A DNA stretch of 64,000 nucleotides from Culex pipiens pallens (Eukaryota; Arthropoda; Insecta; Diptera; Culicidae): positions 124,159,225-124,223,224 of the forward strand of contig NC_068937.1 of NCBI RefSeq assembly GCF_016801865.2, written 5' to 3'. A program made the translations under genes and the position numbers. Below the pieces are notes generated by a model. That model worked only from the letters and a program-made list of their open reading frames with translations, searched no databases and was not told the origin of the DNA. The first letter of the stretch is position 1; every line of letters begins with the position of its first letter. This document shows positions 1 to 10,400 of this stretch, one piece after another.

Positions 1-370
1 AACCGCCATTTTGACGTTCCGAGAAAAACGCGTTTTAATGTTTGACCTTGAATAAACAAAAACGAAAGCAAGCAATGTAAACAATGAAAAACACGTTTTG
101 TTTGGTTGACCATTCTGTGCATTGCCCCGAAGTTTGGTTGTATTTGGTTGCCGGAGTCCCGAGTTATAATTACAAATGTTTACGGTAGTCTAACTTGTAC
201 GTGCGTCAAACGCATCCTGACCTGAAATCCCTTTGGCCAGTTGTCGCACTTACCAAAATTTCCTGGGAGTGACAAGATAGCACGACAAGATTGAAACTTT
301 TTTCATTTGAAAAGTGGCAAAAATCTGCGGACCTTTTTTGGTTTTTATTGAATATCTCAGGATTGAAATG
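1..370 (-). repeat. Dispersed repeat 1, copy a (cut by window start)
   Basis: Bases 1 to about 370 align, in reverse complement, with 7740-7820 plus 10066-10372. The match runs from the window's first base through the region that reads GACAAGATAGCACGAC (271-286) and on to GAATATCTCAGGATTGAAAT (349-368). This copy is uninterrupted where the other copy carries a 2.2-kb insertion, so it serves as the empty site. It contains no supported gene. The true left end lies outside the window. Confidence 0.75.
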
Positions 371-639
371 TTACGACGAGATGTTACGTACTCAATTCGT
401 AACCCACACGTCATGAGTTCGAATTCCAAGGTTTGACTAAATTTACTGTTTTCAATCACATTCGTACGTGTGAAATTGTTTCAGTAAGTTGGATTATTCT
501 GGATTTAGGAAGTTGGTATACATATTCATGATCAAAGTAAGAATAAATCATTGATTTCATGATAACTAAAACTAACACTGTGCTCTAAACCTTAATTTTA
601 AGAATTATGAAATCACTCACAAGGGCCATTTTCCATGAT

Positions 640-905
640 CATTCAAAACGGGTTCGCGGGCCACAAAAAATCAGCTCGCGGGCCACTTTGGTCACTCCTG
701 ATTTACTTTGTCCTATGGGGTATCTTTTGGCCCTGATTATGAATCAAGTAATGAATCCGTGCTCCATTTTTCGATATCCTCTGACAGAGTGGCGATACAA
801 CCCCTTTCTTTTAAGAACATTCGAAAAAAGGTGTTTTTTTCATTAATTTGCAGCCTGAAATGGTAATGGTTTGGAAATTTGCTGTCACCACGACCCTAGT
901 TTTTA
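640..905 (-). repeat. Foldback family B fragment (single arm)
   Basis: This degenerate single arm reads, in order, like the left arm of the complete family B element at 41421-42771: a TTTGTCCTATGGGGTA segment, a TGATTATGAATC segment, a GATATCCTCTGAC segment, an ACAACCCCTTTC segment and TTTGCAGCCTGAAATGG (850-866). It lacks the termini and the second arm. The 906-1690 stretch after it holds no recognisable gene or repeat. Confidence 0.6.
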
Positions 906-1690
906 GAAGAAGTTTTAGGGAAAACGTAAATTAAATGAGTATTTTGTATTTGTTTTTGGTCAAACGCTGGCGTCCCGTTGCACATTCGAAAACCCTTTTT
1001 TAACGTTAGAAATACGAAGTTTTAGGCAAAAACATCCATCGGTTTCAAAAGATTCCAAATATTTAACGTGCGTCAACGCTCACACAGACTGACTAAAAAA
1101 ACATTTTGAAATTATGTGTACTTTCATCACGACGCGTTGTCACGCACTCCGTCAGAAGTCCGTCAACTTCAATAACTTTTCAGCTTTGCAAATATATTTG
1201 CCAGCAGGGAGTTTTCAATTGATTCGCTGTGTCCCTTTGAAGCCCAACAAAGTCATGCTGGGTAAGCCCGTGGGTGCTCGCTGCTGGCGTCATTCAATGA
1301 ACACGGAATTCATTTTGTAGGCGCGTTGAACACTTTTTGAACATATGCGGAAAATATGCGGAAAATCTTACTGCAATATTATAGCTTATTTTTCCCAGAA
1401 ACATCCCGCCCTCGGTAGTTACATGTTGCCGGCGTCGTCCACTTAATAAGTCCCTCGCATAAATGCGTCATATGAAAGGTATTTTTTCCCTTTTGATGCT
1501 TTTTTGTACCTTTTTTCATTTGTTGCCTTTCAGAAGTGAAAAGCAAAGCTCATGCACTCAGTACAAGGCAGAATGATGGAGGGGAAAAGCTGTCGAGAAA
1601 AGCTGCTTGAAAATGACACACTTTTGCGAGGAGCCAGAATTGACGGAACTAGAAGAGTGGGGGTAGAGTTACATGCACTGCTCTATAAAG
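906..1690. other. Unassigned AT-rich sequence
   Basis: I see no gene, RNA or internally repeated element here. Open frames are short (under 75 codons), lack recognisable motifs and are interrupted by AT-rich runs. The direct repeat GCGGAAAATATGCGGAAAAT near 1348 is local only. Confidence 0.4.
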
Positions 1691-1910
1691 GCATATTTGT
1701 CCCACCTGGACCCATTTATGAGATATTTCAACCATGTTTTTCTATAAACCAAACGTTTAGTTATTGTAGTTAAACAAAAACAAAGATCGTAACCTTTCAT
1801 TGTAAATTTTTTATTCTAAAAACTGGGACAGATTGGCGAATAATGCTCCAACATTTTCCAAAGTTTTTTTTTATCTCAGTTGCATGAAAATTCAGGTGGG
1901 ACAAATATGC
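1691..1910. repeat. Small element bounded by perfect 18-bp inverted repeats
   Basis: GCATATTTGTCCCACCTG at 1691-1708 is an exact reverse complement of 1893-1910, leaving a 184-base interior that is AT-rich and has no coding potential. A further CCACCTGGACAATG lies at 2088. The arrangement suggests a short inverted-repeat element or hairpin. I cannot define a target duplication, so the element call is an inference. Confidence 0.45.
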
Positions 1911-3057
1911 TTTTTTTCTGGGCAGTGCGCCGGGATTTCACTGTCCGTACACTGTCCACGATGAAGAGTCTTGGCTTAATTTTTATTTCATGATCACTAT
2001 GACAAAGTAACGCAGGATTATGTTTAGCGAACTCAGCAGAGCAACGTCTTTTCGTTATTGTAAATATAAAAAAAAAACATGTATAACCCACCTGGACAAT
2101 GAAAAAAAAAAAAACTATTTTGCTTTCATCCTGTTAGTTGGATCGAGCGTTCTCTCTCTATTTTATACATCAGTACCGTCCATAAAACAGGTGTAGTTCT
2201 GTCACGGAGAATCACGCTGGTGGGTGCAGTTTCGAGTGGTTTGGGGAGGAAAAAGTGGGCACAAGCAGGAATCAGGAAAGTACATCAGCAATATAATAAA
2301 AGCTGTTTTACGTTTGAAAGCTTGTGATGAGCAGAGCGCACCGACAGCAAGCGAATACGTCCGTCATTTCCCCACCACCAACTTGCACCCACCCAGCCGG
2401 AGAGTTTCACCCAGCGCACACAAAAACGTTGCAATTTCAGCGTCCAGGCGGTTCTGTTTGTGCCAGCAGGCGATGTTTACAACGTTTGGCAGGTTCCTGG
2501 CGCTGGTGGGGTGGGGGGTTTCCCCCCCTCCCCAGAGTGTGTGGTGGGTGGGCTAATTATCCGGTTTTTGCCACAATCAACTCGACTCGCGAGCGTTAGA
2601 TAAGTTCGTGTGGCGGCGGCGGTGGTGCGCTGGGAAAATAGACCCAACGGTGACACCGGCTCCGCCGTGATTATAAAGTGGGTGACAGTGGGTTGCGGGT
2701 TGTTTTAGAGCGCAACGCGGAAGGATCTGCAACCGGGAACCGGGAAGATAAACAAAATGGACTCCAGCGGGCGGGGTGCGCGATGGGGATGGATTACTAG
2801 CGATAAAACGATATTTAGCGATGCTTTTTCGACGAGGTTTTCGACTTTGTTGTGAGATTTTCCGCTATCATTACAACCTTGACGTGTTTGGATAATTTAT
2901 GGGAAACAGCGTGTATGATTAAAGCATTCCATTTGATCATTCACTTAATTTTATTTAAGTGATTTGAAAAATTACAATAAATGGCAAGTTTATCCAAAGC
3001 TGGATTAAAGAAATCCATTACATACACAAAAAAATACTGCATACTACAGTAAAATTG
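1911..3057. other. Unique GC-richer block, no confirmed gene
   Basis: From about 2220 to 2800 the base composition is clearly more GC-rich than the surroundings, with G/C runs at 2510-2530 and 2610-2630. A TATAAA at 2672 precedes a 33-codon frame (2757-2855, stop included) whose start context is AACAAAATGG. No splice signals or homologous motif confirm a gene. 2870-3057 is AT-rich and featureless apart from the small palindrome CACTTAATTTTATTTAAGTG near 2942. Confidence 0.35.
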
Positions 3058-4765
3058 AATGTTTTGCCCTTTTGAAATGTTAGTCATGATTTAAAAAATA
3101 TTGTTTTCGAAAAAATCACGAATGTTTCCTATTTTAACATTGAAAATCGGACCATTAGTTGCTGAGAAATCGACAAACATCCATTTTCCTGTGTTTAAAC
3201 CTTTGCATGGCAATATCTCAACAACTAAGGGTCGTATCAACAAAATTCAAAAAAATCTCAGATTTTTAAAAATATTTTTTCAAAACTGTTGCAAGCCTGG
3301 GCTAACTGGGCAAACATGAGCACTAGTTTAAAAAAATGAATAACTGCGACTATTAACAAAAATAAAAATAAAAATTGCTTTAACTTGAAAACGGTGCATT
3401 GCAAATTCGATTTTACACCGAAAAATGAAATTGAAAATTTTTTTGACCAATATTTCGATTTTTTCAAAAACTGAATATTGATTAAAAATTTCATAACTCG
3501 GTCAAAGATTCTGGAAATTTCTGAAAAGTTGGCATTTGATGTCCCCTAAACATATCAGAAAATCAAAAATATAAAAATAGTGTTTTTTTTTTTCGTTTTG
3601 GTGACAAAAAGTAAAATTCAAAATCACCAAAAAACTTTTTACCTTGTTTCTTTTTTTCAGTGTAGTCCTTATCCGTAGGGGAGAGTGGGGAGACTTGATC
3701 CCCTTTTTTTGTATCGCACATAACTCTGTCAATTTCTCACAAAACAATGAACTTTTTGCATGAATTGAAAGCTTAAACATTCAACTATATTTGGCTGATA
3801 AGGGTATTTCATCAGATAAACCCTTCGAATCATGCCAAGCGATTAAAAATAATATTTTAAAACGGCATTTTTTAAATGTTGGAGGTAATTTGATCCCTCT
3901 TAAATTAAACATGTACGTTTGTGTTCAAAATATAACAAGTTTAGCATGCAAAATATTTAAAAACTTAAAATTTTCTTTTCTAGACAAAAATTGGGCATGT
4001 TTACAAAAGCTGGTAATTTTTGTTTAAAAAACTTTTGAAAAATGGTTCAAACTGCAGTAAGTTATGTACAGCTATGCTAAAGGAAACTATGTACGAAAAC
4101 CCAGCCCAATTATTTAATCTTGAGGCTGATTCCAGTGACTGTAAAAATGCAGGGATCAAATCTCCCTAAACGCACTTTTTTAAACAATTGATTGTAAAAA
4201 TTGTATGACGATAAATTTAACGTCATATGCGTAAGGGTTTTGGAGTTGATATGTTTATCAAACAATTCATGCATAAAAAATATTTTTTTGAATATTTTTT
4301 GAGTGTTTTCTATACTTATCAAAACAAAGAAAAAAGATCTCTTGGAAGTTTTTTGCAGCACTTTTTAGAAAAATGTGTGTAACTCAATCTTAACATTTTT
4401 TTAATTGTTTTCTTTGTTTTCTACAATAAGTTTTAGTCAATTTCGCACAACATTCTAGAACAAAGCTAATTGTTTTACCCACATGCTGACGAGAAATAGG
4501 CTTGGGATCAAGTGTCCCCGAGGATCAAGTCTTCCCACTCTCCCCTACCTACTTTGTCGAAGACACCAACCTGATCTTAAAATTCCTTCAAAAGTAAATG
4601 ATTTTTGATTTTTTTTACATCATTTATGTATGAACAAATGTCAAAATATGGACAAACTAATGATGCAAAATGGCTTCTTTGGGCGTACCGAAGGCACCAA
4701 AAGAGTTTCAGTCGGATTAAGAAATACGAAAAATCGGATGATCGAAATCTCCGAGAATTGTTCTT
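3058..4765 (+). repeat. Foldback family A, single arm, interrupted
   Basis: The hallmarks of family A occur in order: CCCTTTTGAAATGTTAGTC (3067), GGACCATTAGTTGCTGAGA (3149), TTTGCATGGCAATATCTCA (3202), TTCAGTGTAGTCCTTATC (3657), then after an insertion GTCGAAGACACCAACC (4556) and GGCTTCTTTGGGCGTACCGA (4671). The same order is seen in the right arm of 11950-13990. Only one arm of the palindrome is present. The element at 3678-4545 splits it. Confidence 0.7.
3678..4545. mobile_element. 868-bp TIR element (GGGGAGAG termini, TA target)
   Basis: 24-base terminal inverted repeats at 3678-3701 and 4522-4545 differ at one position; they begin GGGGAGAGTGGG and end GACTTGATCC. TA flanks both ends (3676-3677 and 4546-4547). 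The uninterrupted sister sequence near 12150 (minus strand) has a single TA at the same place, between AGTCCTTATTCA and CCTACAACTTTG, which proves a recent-style insertion into family A. The interior is AT-rich without a transposase, so this is a non-autonomous element. TA duplication fits the Tc1/mariner-type superfamily by general knowledge, but that assignment is inferred. Confidence 0.85.
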
Positions 4766-4877
4766 TTACATATAAGGCCGTTGCAAATATTTTTCAAAGT
4801 TCATGTTCCCCCCCCCCCCCTTCTCTTTAATATTGGTCTGAAAAATCAAGAGGCAAAAAACTATGTTATCAAAAAAC

Positions 4878-6392
4878 TTAAAAAAATATATGAAAATAAA
4901 AGCCAAATCGACTGAAAAGTTTGATCAGATGGGTTGCGAAAATATTATCGTCACCGATTTTGATGAGTTCACTGCGAGCATCGATCCAGTAGTACTTGAA
5001 CATATCTCCCACAGTCAGGTCAGCATATTGGAGTTTCTTGAGGAGTTGGACCATTGGCTTGAAGGCCGTTGAAAACTGTTCGGCGAATTTGATCAACTCC
5101 TCATCAACAACAAAAGAAGGATCAACGGCCTGTAGTTCTGGCACAATGTCCACCAAACGCAGCACGGACTCAACCATCATGGCGGTGGTTCCCCAACGTG
5201 TCTCACAGTCAAGAACGGGAACCGGTAACGACTTCATCTTGAAGATCGGACGGAAAACAATACCCTTGCTCTTGCGCACCAGTAAACGAACTTTTTTCAA
5301 ATCCGCTTCGCAAGACGTTTGTTTCACGACGTCCTTGATGGCCAAATTGACCGTGTGGGCAGCGCACCGCATGATTTGCAGACCTGAATTGGCTTGGAAC
5401 TGGATGTCTTCTGCTTCGGCATCAGCGTCTCCTGAAAATTTAATTTTAATATTGATGATTTCTTATAAAAAATTGTAATAAAATTTGCTTACCATAACCA
5501 GCAAAGGTCAAATCCTCTTCTTCCAACTGATTTGACTTCCCAAACTCCTCTGCCATCAGCTTTAACTGATCTTGCTGTGCCTCAGACAGAAAATCTTCAC
5601 ATTTAGTTACATTTTTCGCGTTGTCAAGGCCGATTGTTGAAACCTGTGAGATACTGAGGTCATAGACCGCCAGAGCCAACTGGACCTCGTCGGCCAGGTT
5701 TACAGCGGTGTGACGGTCCGTTAAGGGAATCATTGCCAAGCAGCGGTGTTTAAATTTTCTGTTCTCGATCACCTGTGAGGTGATTCCCAGCACGCTGTGT
5801 CCAAACCGGGACGCAGCATCAATGATGATGTTAAACATCCGGCCTTTAAGCTCCGCCGATATCTGGGAGCGAATCCCGGCTGCTGCAGCGTCCACCCAGT
5901 CAACAACATTTCGACGATTCGCGACAACTCCCAGCTCACGCTGTGTCCCACCTGTGCACCGTTTAAATCCTTTTCCCTCGAAGAAGCTAAATGAAACCGC
6001 ATCAAAAGCCGCCATTTCTACGCAAGATAGTTTAAACTCCCTTTGACGGCAAGCTCGCTTAGCAGGCGGCGGGGTTGAAGTAGGTTCTGGGGCTGGACGC
6101 TTGAGGGATGCTGATAGCGGCGACGACTTGGAGTGGCTAGCCGGAAACTCATATTGTGCAGCCTGATCAGGATGGTTTGCTGGAATGTTTTAACATTGTT
6201 TACAAACCCACCGAAAATTTCAAAAATCAGTTATGACTTACACAACACATGACGTTCTTTATTAAACTTTTTATTTCCGGCCGATTCGTTTTGGCACACC
6301 TTGCAGTAGGCCTTGCCATCTCTGATGACAAAAAACTTGTCAACACAGAATTGTGGCTTGGCTGCTTGGTTCGGATTAGGATTTTCACTCAT
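4878..6392 (-). pseudogene. BED-finger hAT transposase-like gene, three exons, 3'-truncated
   Basis: Three exons on the minus strand join in frame into 463 codons: exon 1 6392-6242, exon 2 6179-5493, exon 3 5431-4878. Introns are 62 and 61 bases with GTAAGT...CAG and GTAAGC...CAG junctions. Seen: a BED-type zinc finger with C30, C33, H48 and H53, whose two histidines are brought together only by splicing intron 1; a Pro/Ser/Lys-rich linker (about 65-95); FNIIID with D171 and IGLDNAKN with D236, matching the first two catalytic aspartates of hAT transposases; RCAAH (301-305) and CETRWGTT (RW 358-359), both standard hAT landmarks. Missing: the late catalytic glutamate and the C-terminal hAT dimerisation region, so it is roughly 200 residues shorter than a typical hAT transposase and ends in an AT-rich tail next to a family A repeat. 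The ATG at 6392 is the first in-frame start before the finger. It is either a truncated transposon or a domesticated DNA-binding gene with an undetected further exon; I favour truncation. Confidence 0.82.
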
Positions 6393-6720
6393 TTTTAATC
6401 AACACAGATGTCCACCTTAAACTCAACTAAAAAATCTGACAGCTCGACCAAAGCTAGCGCCGAAAATTTTCCCAGGTTGAACAACGACTACTACGCTCGC
6501 GAGCCAAAAACATTCTCGCGAACGAGACCGAGAGCGCGAGCGACGGCGAGAAGGCGAGCGCAAATGAGAATAGAGAAGAGAGCGCGAGCGAGAAGAGCGC
6601 GTTACTATAACTTCTCTCCCTCACTCGCGAGAGAGCGACACTTTATTACTTCTCGCCCATATTCCATCACTGCTGAAAACCAAAATTCATTTTTTCTGCA
6701 TTGATAATCATTTTATGCAT
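6393..6720. other. GCGAG/GAGA-rich upstream region of the hAT-like gene
   Basis: Immediately upstream of the hAT-like start codon, 6495-6645 is packed with GCGAG, CTCGCGA and GAGA motifs on both strands (for example CGCTCGCGAG and CACTCGCGAGAGAGCGAC), unlike the AT-rich flanks. It could be a promoter region or subterminal transposase-binding repeats of the original hAT element; the sequence alone does not separate these. A non-overlapping frame on the plus strand here is low complexity and is not supported as a gene. Confidence 0.4.
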
Positions 6721-7149
6721 GTTAAGGCTGGATTAAAAATATTTTCAATTTTTCTGGAATTCCAATGCATAGCAACGCAAAAACTTTTTTTTCGTCAATA
6801 CTTAGATATTTTAGAAACAAATGGTTGCAAAACAACTGTACAGGTGTATAATGCATTTTAAAACATTTTTTTGCTATTCCTTTGTGAAACTTCTTACATT
6901 TCTTGACATTTTCGAGAGACGAAACGGCCTACTGTTTTCCACCAAAAATAATGAAGCTGCAAAACTTCATTTTTTCAGAACTCGTCATATTTATCCAACT
7001 TGATAACCCTCGTTGGATAAATGTACGACTCGTGCTGCAAAAATCTTCTTTTTGGAACTTGTTGCATAAAATATAATTGTTATTCAAATGTTAAAACTGT
7101 GACTCGTAATTTCAATTTTTAAACTTTTTTATTATTTTCCTCCACCTCG

Positions 7150-7402
7150 ACTTTGGCCAGAGTCGAGGGTCATAAATATTTGCGACGACCTTTGTATAGT
7201 ACACCAAATTTCCAAATTATCAAAAAACACGTATTTTTTTCGAATGTTCAAGAATGGAAGGGGTCGCACGGCCCCTCCGTCAAGAGATATCGAAAAATCG
7301 AGCTCGTATTCGTGATCAGGGTCAAAAATTACCCCATAGGACAGAGTTTTACGCAAATTGAAGAGGAATCGGGTGTGAAACTGCTGGGTGTGTTGGCGTA
7401 GG
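7150..7402 (+). repeat. Foldback family B fragment (single arm, diverged)
   Basis: Contains the arm landmarks of family B in plus orientation: a degenerate GGAAGGGGTCGCACGGCCCC (7256-7275), TCCGTCAAGAGATATCG, CGTATTCGTGATCAGGGTCA and ACCCCATAGGACAGAGTTTTA, then a GTGTTGGCGTAGGATTACCCA-like end. It is the most diverged of the copies in the window and lacks the second arm. The flanking 6720-7150 and 7403-7640 are AT-rich without a gene. Confidence 0.6.
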
Positions 7403-7868
7403 ATTACCCAATTATAACCTACCAGGAATATTTTTGGGATTTTTTTTCTCTTCTAAAAAATTAATAGGCATGACAATCTAAGAAACTTTGACGTAGACAG
7501 CAACAGTTTTCCTCGCGATCTACGCCTTTTACGATGAAATCTTTAAGAATCACCCCCTTCAAAATCATCCCAAAAAATCGGGAAAACATCAAAATTGTAA
7601 TAGAAATACAGTTTCAGCATGTTTAGGTTTATTCAAATCGTCGCCGTCGTGCTAACTTGACGTCCGTGCATTTTGGGCCAAATTGAGTTAAGAACGCCAT
7701 TTTGTGCAGCTCACTATGCCACACCTTTTGACCTTCACAGATCCCCAAAATTCAATTTCAATCCTGAGATATTCAACGAAATCCGAAAAAAAACTCCGTG
7801 CGTTTTTGTCACTTTACTTACCCGAGCAGAGGTAAATAACACGGGAATACCAAATTTTGGTATTACTT

Positions 7869-8236
7869 GGGCAAATAACAGCGACCAAAATGTGCTCTTG
7901 GTTGCCCAGTAATAGATGGTAAAATACCATGAAATCATACCAAAATCTTGTATGTGGAAGGGCACAACAATACCAAACCATGTTATTCCAAAGGTAAAAT
8001 AATACCACAAAATAAAATCATTTCAATACCAACTTGAGGTCTTCTGGATTTTTGAACATTGCTTGAATACCAAAACTTGGTATTGCCATGGTTTTATTTT
8101 TAGGTATTCCCGCGCCCTTGGAAAATCAGATTTTGGTATTCCTGTGGTCTTCCACAAACATGATTTTGGTATGATTTCATGGTATTTTACCATCTATTAC
8201 TGGGCAACCAAGAGCACATTTTGGTCGCTGGTATTT
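7869..8236. repeat. Internal inverted repeat of the 7821 element
   Basis: 7869-7943 (CAGCGACCAAAATGTGCTCT onward) pairs with 8166-8236 in reverse complement with only scattered differences. The loop holds further AATACC...GGTATT pairs. This makes the first 480 bases of the element a foldback in its own right. Confidence 0.8.
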
Positions 8237-8720
8237 GCACAAGTAATACCAAAATTTGGTATTTTCATACCATTTTTAGTGCAGCAGTTGCAGTTAGTGA
8301 AAAAAACGGAAATGATCCATATGCAACAGCCAAATCTACTTACCTGATGATTCCATGTTGTTCTTAGTGATATTCTTCACCACACCGAATGCATTTGTCA
8401 TTGATGAACGGCCTGTGCTTGAAGTTCTTGAAGCTTCTGAAAAATAACAAGATTGAAAAATAAGTATTATTAAAATGAAACTGGATTGAAATTCACCAAA
8501 ATTCAATAATCTGTTGATTGACTCGTTTTTCAAAGTATTTGGTTATCCCGACTTAGAGAAATTTCAACGCATTTGAAAAAAATATTAGTGGGTATTTCAC
8601 CAAAAAAATTTAATCAGCTTTAATATTTTTGGGTTTCAAGTCCTTTTAGCGCAAAATTTATTACCTCGTTAAAAATTTTAAAAAAATTTCCATAGTTTCA
8701 GAGAATTGATGAAACCTTTC

Positions 8721-9876
8721 AATACCAAAATAATACCAAAATGTGGCATCCTGACTTAGAACATTTTCCACAGTTTCAAGTAATTTCTTTAGAGGGTATA
8801 TCAAAAATGTTTAAAATCAAGTTTGAAATTTCCGGTTTTCAATGAAAGCATTCGCTTTGAGACATCATTTTAGCGCAAAATTAATTATTTTGTCAAAATT
8901 TGTCAAAATTTTCCCATAGTTTCAGAGGAATTTGATAAAACACTTTAATACCAAAAAAATACCAAAATGTGCCATCCTGACTTAGAAAATTTTACACAAT
9001 TTCAAGTCATTTCTTTAGGGGGTGTATCAAAAATGTTTAAAATCAAGTTTGAAATTTCCGGTTTTCAATTAAAGCATTTGCCTTGATACATCATTTTAGC
9101 GCAAAATTAATTATTTTGTCAAAATTTGTCAAAATTTTCCCATAGTTTCAGAGGAATTTGATAAAACACTTTAATACCAAAAAAATACCAAAATGTGCCA
9201 TCCTGACTTAGAAAATTTTCCACAATTTCAAGTCATTTCTTTAGGGGGTATATCAAAAATGTTTAAAATCAAGTTTGAAATTTCCGGTTTTCAATTAAAG
9301 CATTTGCCTTGATACATCATTTTAGCGCAAAATTAATTATTTTGTCAAAATTTGTCAAAATTTTCCCATAGTTTCAGAGGAATTTGATAAAACACTTTAA
9401 TACCAAAAAAATACCAAAATGTGCCATCCTGACTTAGAAAATTTTACACAATTTCAAGTCATTTCTTTAGGGGGTGTATCAAAAATGTTTAAAATCAAGT
9501 TTGAAATTTCCGGTTTTCAATTAAAGCATTTGCCTTGATACATCATTTTAGCGCAAAATTAATTATTTTGTCAAAATTTGTCAAAATTTTCCCATAGTTT
9601 CAGAGGAATTTGATAAAACACTTTAATACCAAAAAAATACCAAAATGTGCCATCCTGACTTAGAAAATTTTCCACAATTTCAAGTCATTTCTTTAGGGGG
9701 TATATCAAAAATGTTTAAAATCAAGTTTGAAATTTCCGGTTTTCAATTAAAGCATTTGCCTTGATACATCATTTTAGCGCAAAATTAATTATTTTGTCAA
9801 AATTGGTCAAAATTTTCCCATAGTTTCAGAGGAATTTGATAAAACACTGTAATACCAAAAGAATACCAATATGTGG
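8721..9876. repeat. Tandem array, exact 226-bp period
   Basis: The landmark AATACCAAAA occurs at 8721, 8947, 9173, 9399, 9625 and 9851, an exact 226-base spacing. The four inner units alternate between TTTTACACAATTTC with GGTGTATC and TTTTCCACAATTTC with GGTATATC, so the true repeat is a 452-base dimer. The first and last units are diverged. Confidence 0.92.
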
Positions 9877-10400
9877 TGTTCGACCATTGACAAATGCTGC
9901 AATTTTGCAATATTAAAACAATACCTTAAATTGGTATGATACCATATTTTGCTCTTGCATAATCCTTAAGACAAATTTTAAAGGGTCCAGGAATACCAAA
10001 ATTTGGTATCGATACCAGAGAAAGGTATTATTACGCATTTCCCTTTTTATTTACCCATGCTCGGGTATGAAAGCAGTTTCAATCTTGTCGTGCTATCTTG
10101 TCACTCCCTGAAAATTGTTGCAAGTGCGACAACTGGCCAAAGGGATTTCAGGTCAGAACGCATTTGACGCACGCAAAAGTTAGACTACCGTAAAGATTTG
10201 TAATTATAACTCGGGACTCCAGCAACCAAATTCAACCAAACTTTGGGGCAATGCACATAATGGTCAGCCAAACAAAACGTGTTTTTTATTGTTTACATTG
10301 CGCGCTTTCGTTTTTGTTTATTCAAGGTCAAACATTAAAACGCGTTTTTTTCGGAACGTCGAAATGGCGGGTGCGACAAGATAGCAGGACGACGTCGAAA

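Larger units (their letters stand above)
7821..10065. mobile_element. 2.2-kb CCCGAGCAGA-terminal element with AATACC motifs
   Basis: Ends are CCCGAGCAGAGGTAAATA (7821) and the inverse TATTTACCCATGCTCGGG, ending at 10065. TA flanks both sides, and the uninterrupted copy of dispersed repeat 1 at the window start shows a single unduplicated site, so the boundaries are firm. Inside are an imperfect hairpin (7869-7943 against 8166-8236), many AATACC...GGTATT short palindromes and five-plus 226-bp tandem units. No transposase frame is present. It shares its termini with the elements at 27723, 34017, 35813 and 57739, which use AATAAC...GTTATT motifs instead. Confidence 0.85.
7640..10400 (+). repeat. 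Dispersed repeat 1, copy b, split by an element
   Basis: 7740-7820 and 10066-10372 together mirror bases 1-370 of the window. Joining them across the insertion restores the order seen in copy a. Bases beyond about 10372 (GTGCGACAAGATAGCAGGACG) repeat the GCGACAAGATAGCA theme. No coding sequence is supported. Confidence 0.75.

Noticed and set aside
8721..9876. CRISPR-like regular array
   Set aside because: The 226-bp units are contiguous tandem repeats without spacers, in a eukaryotic transposable element.
1..10400. A 10-kb giant transposon bounded by the opposed repeats at 1-370 and 7640-10400 and carrying the hAT-like gene
   Set aside because: The two repeats are better explained as dispersed copies in opposite orientation: one is split by a TA-flanked element, they lack flanking duplications, and the left one is cut by the window edge.
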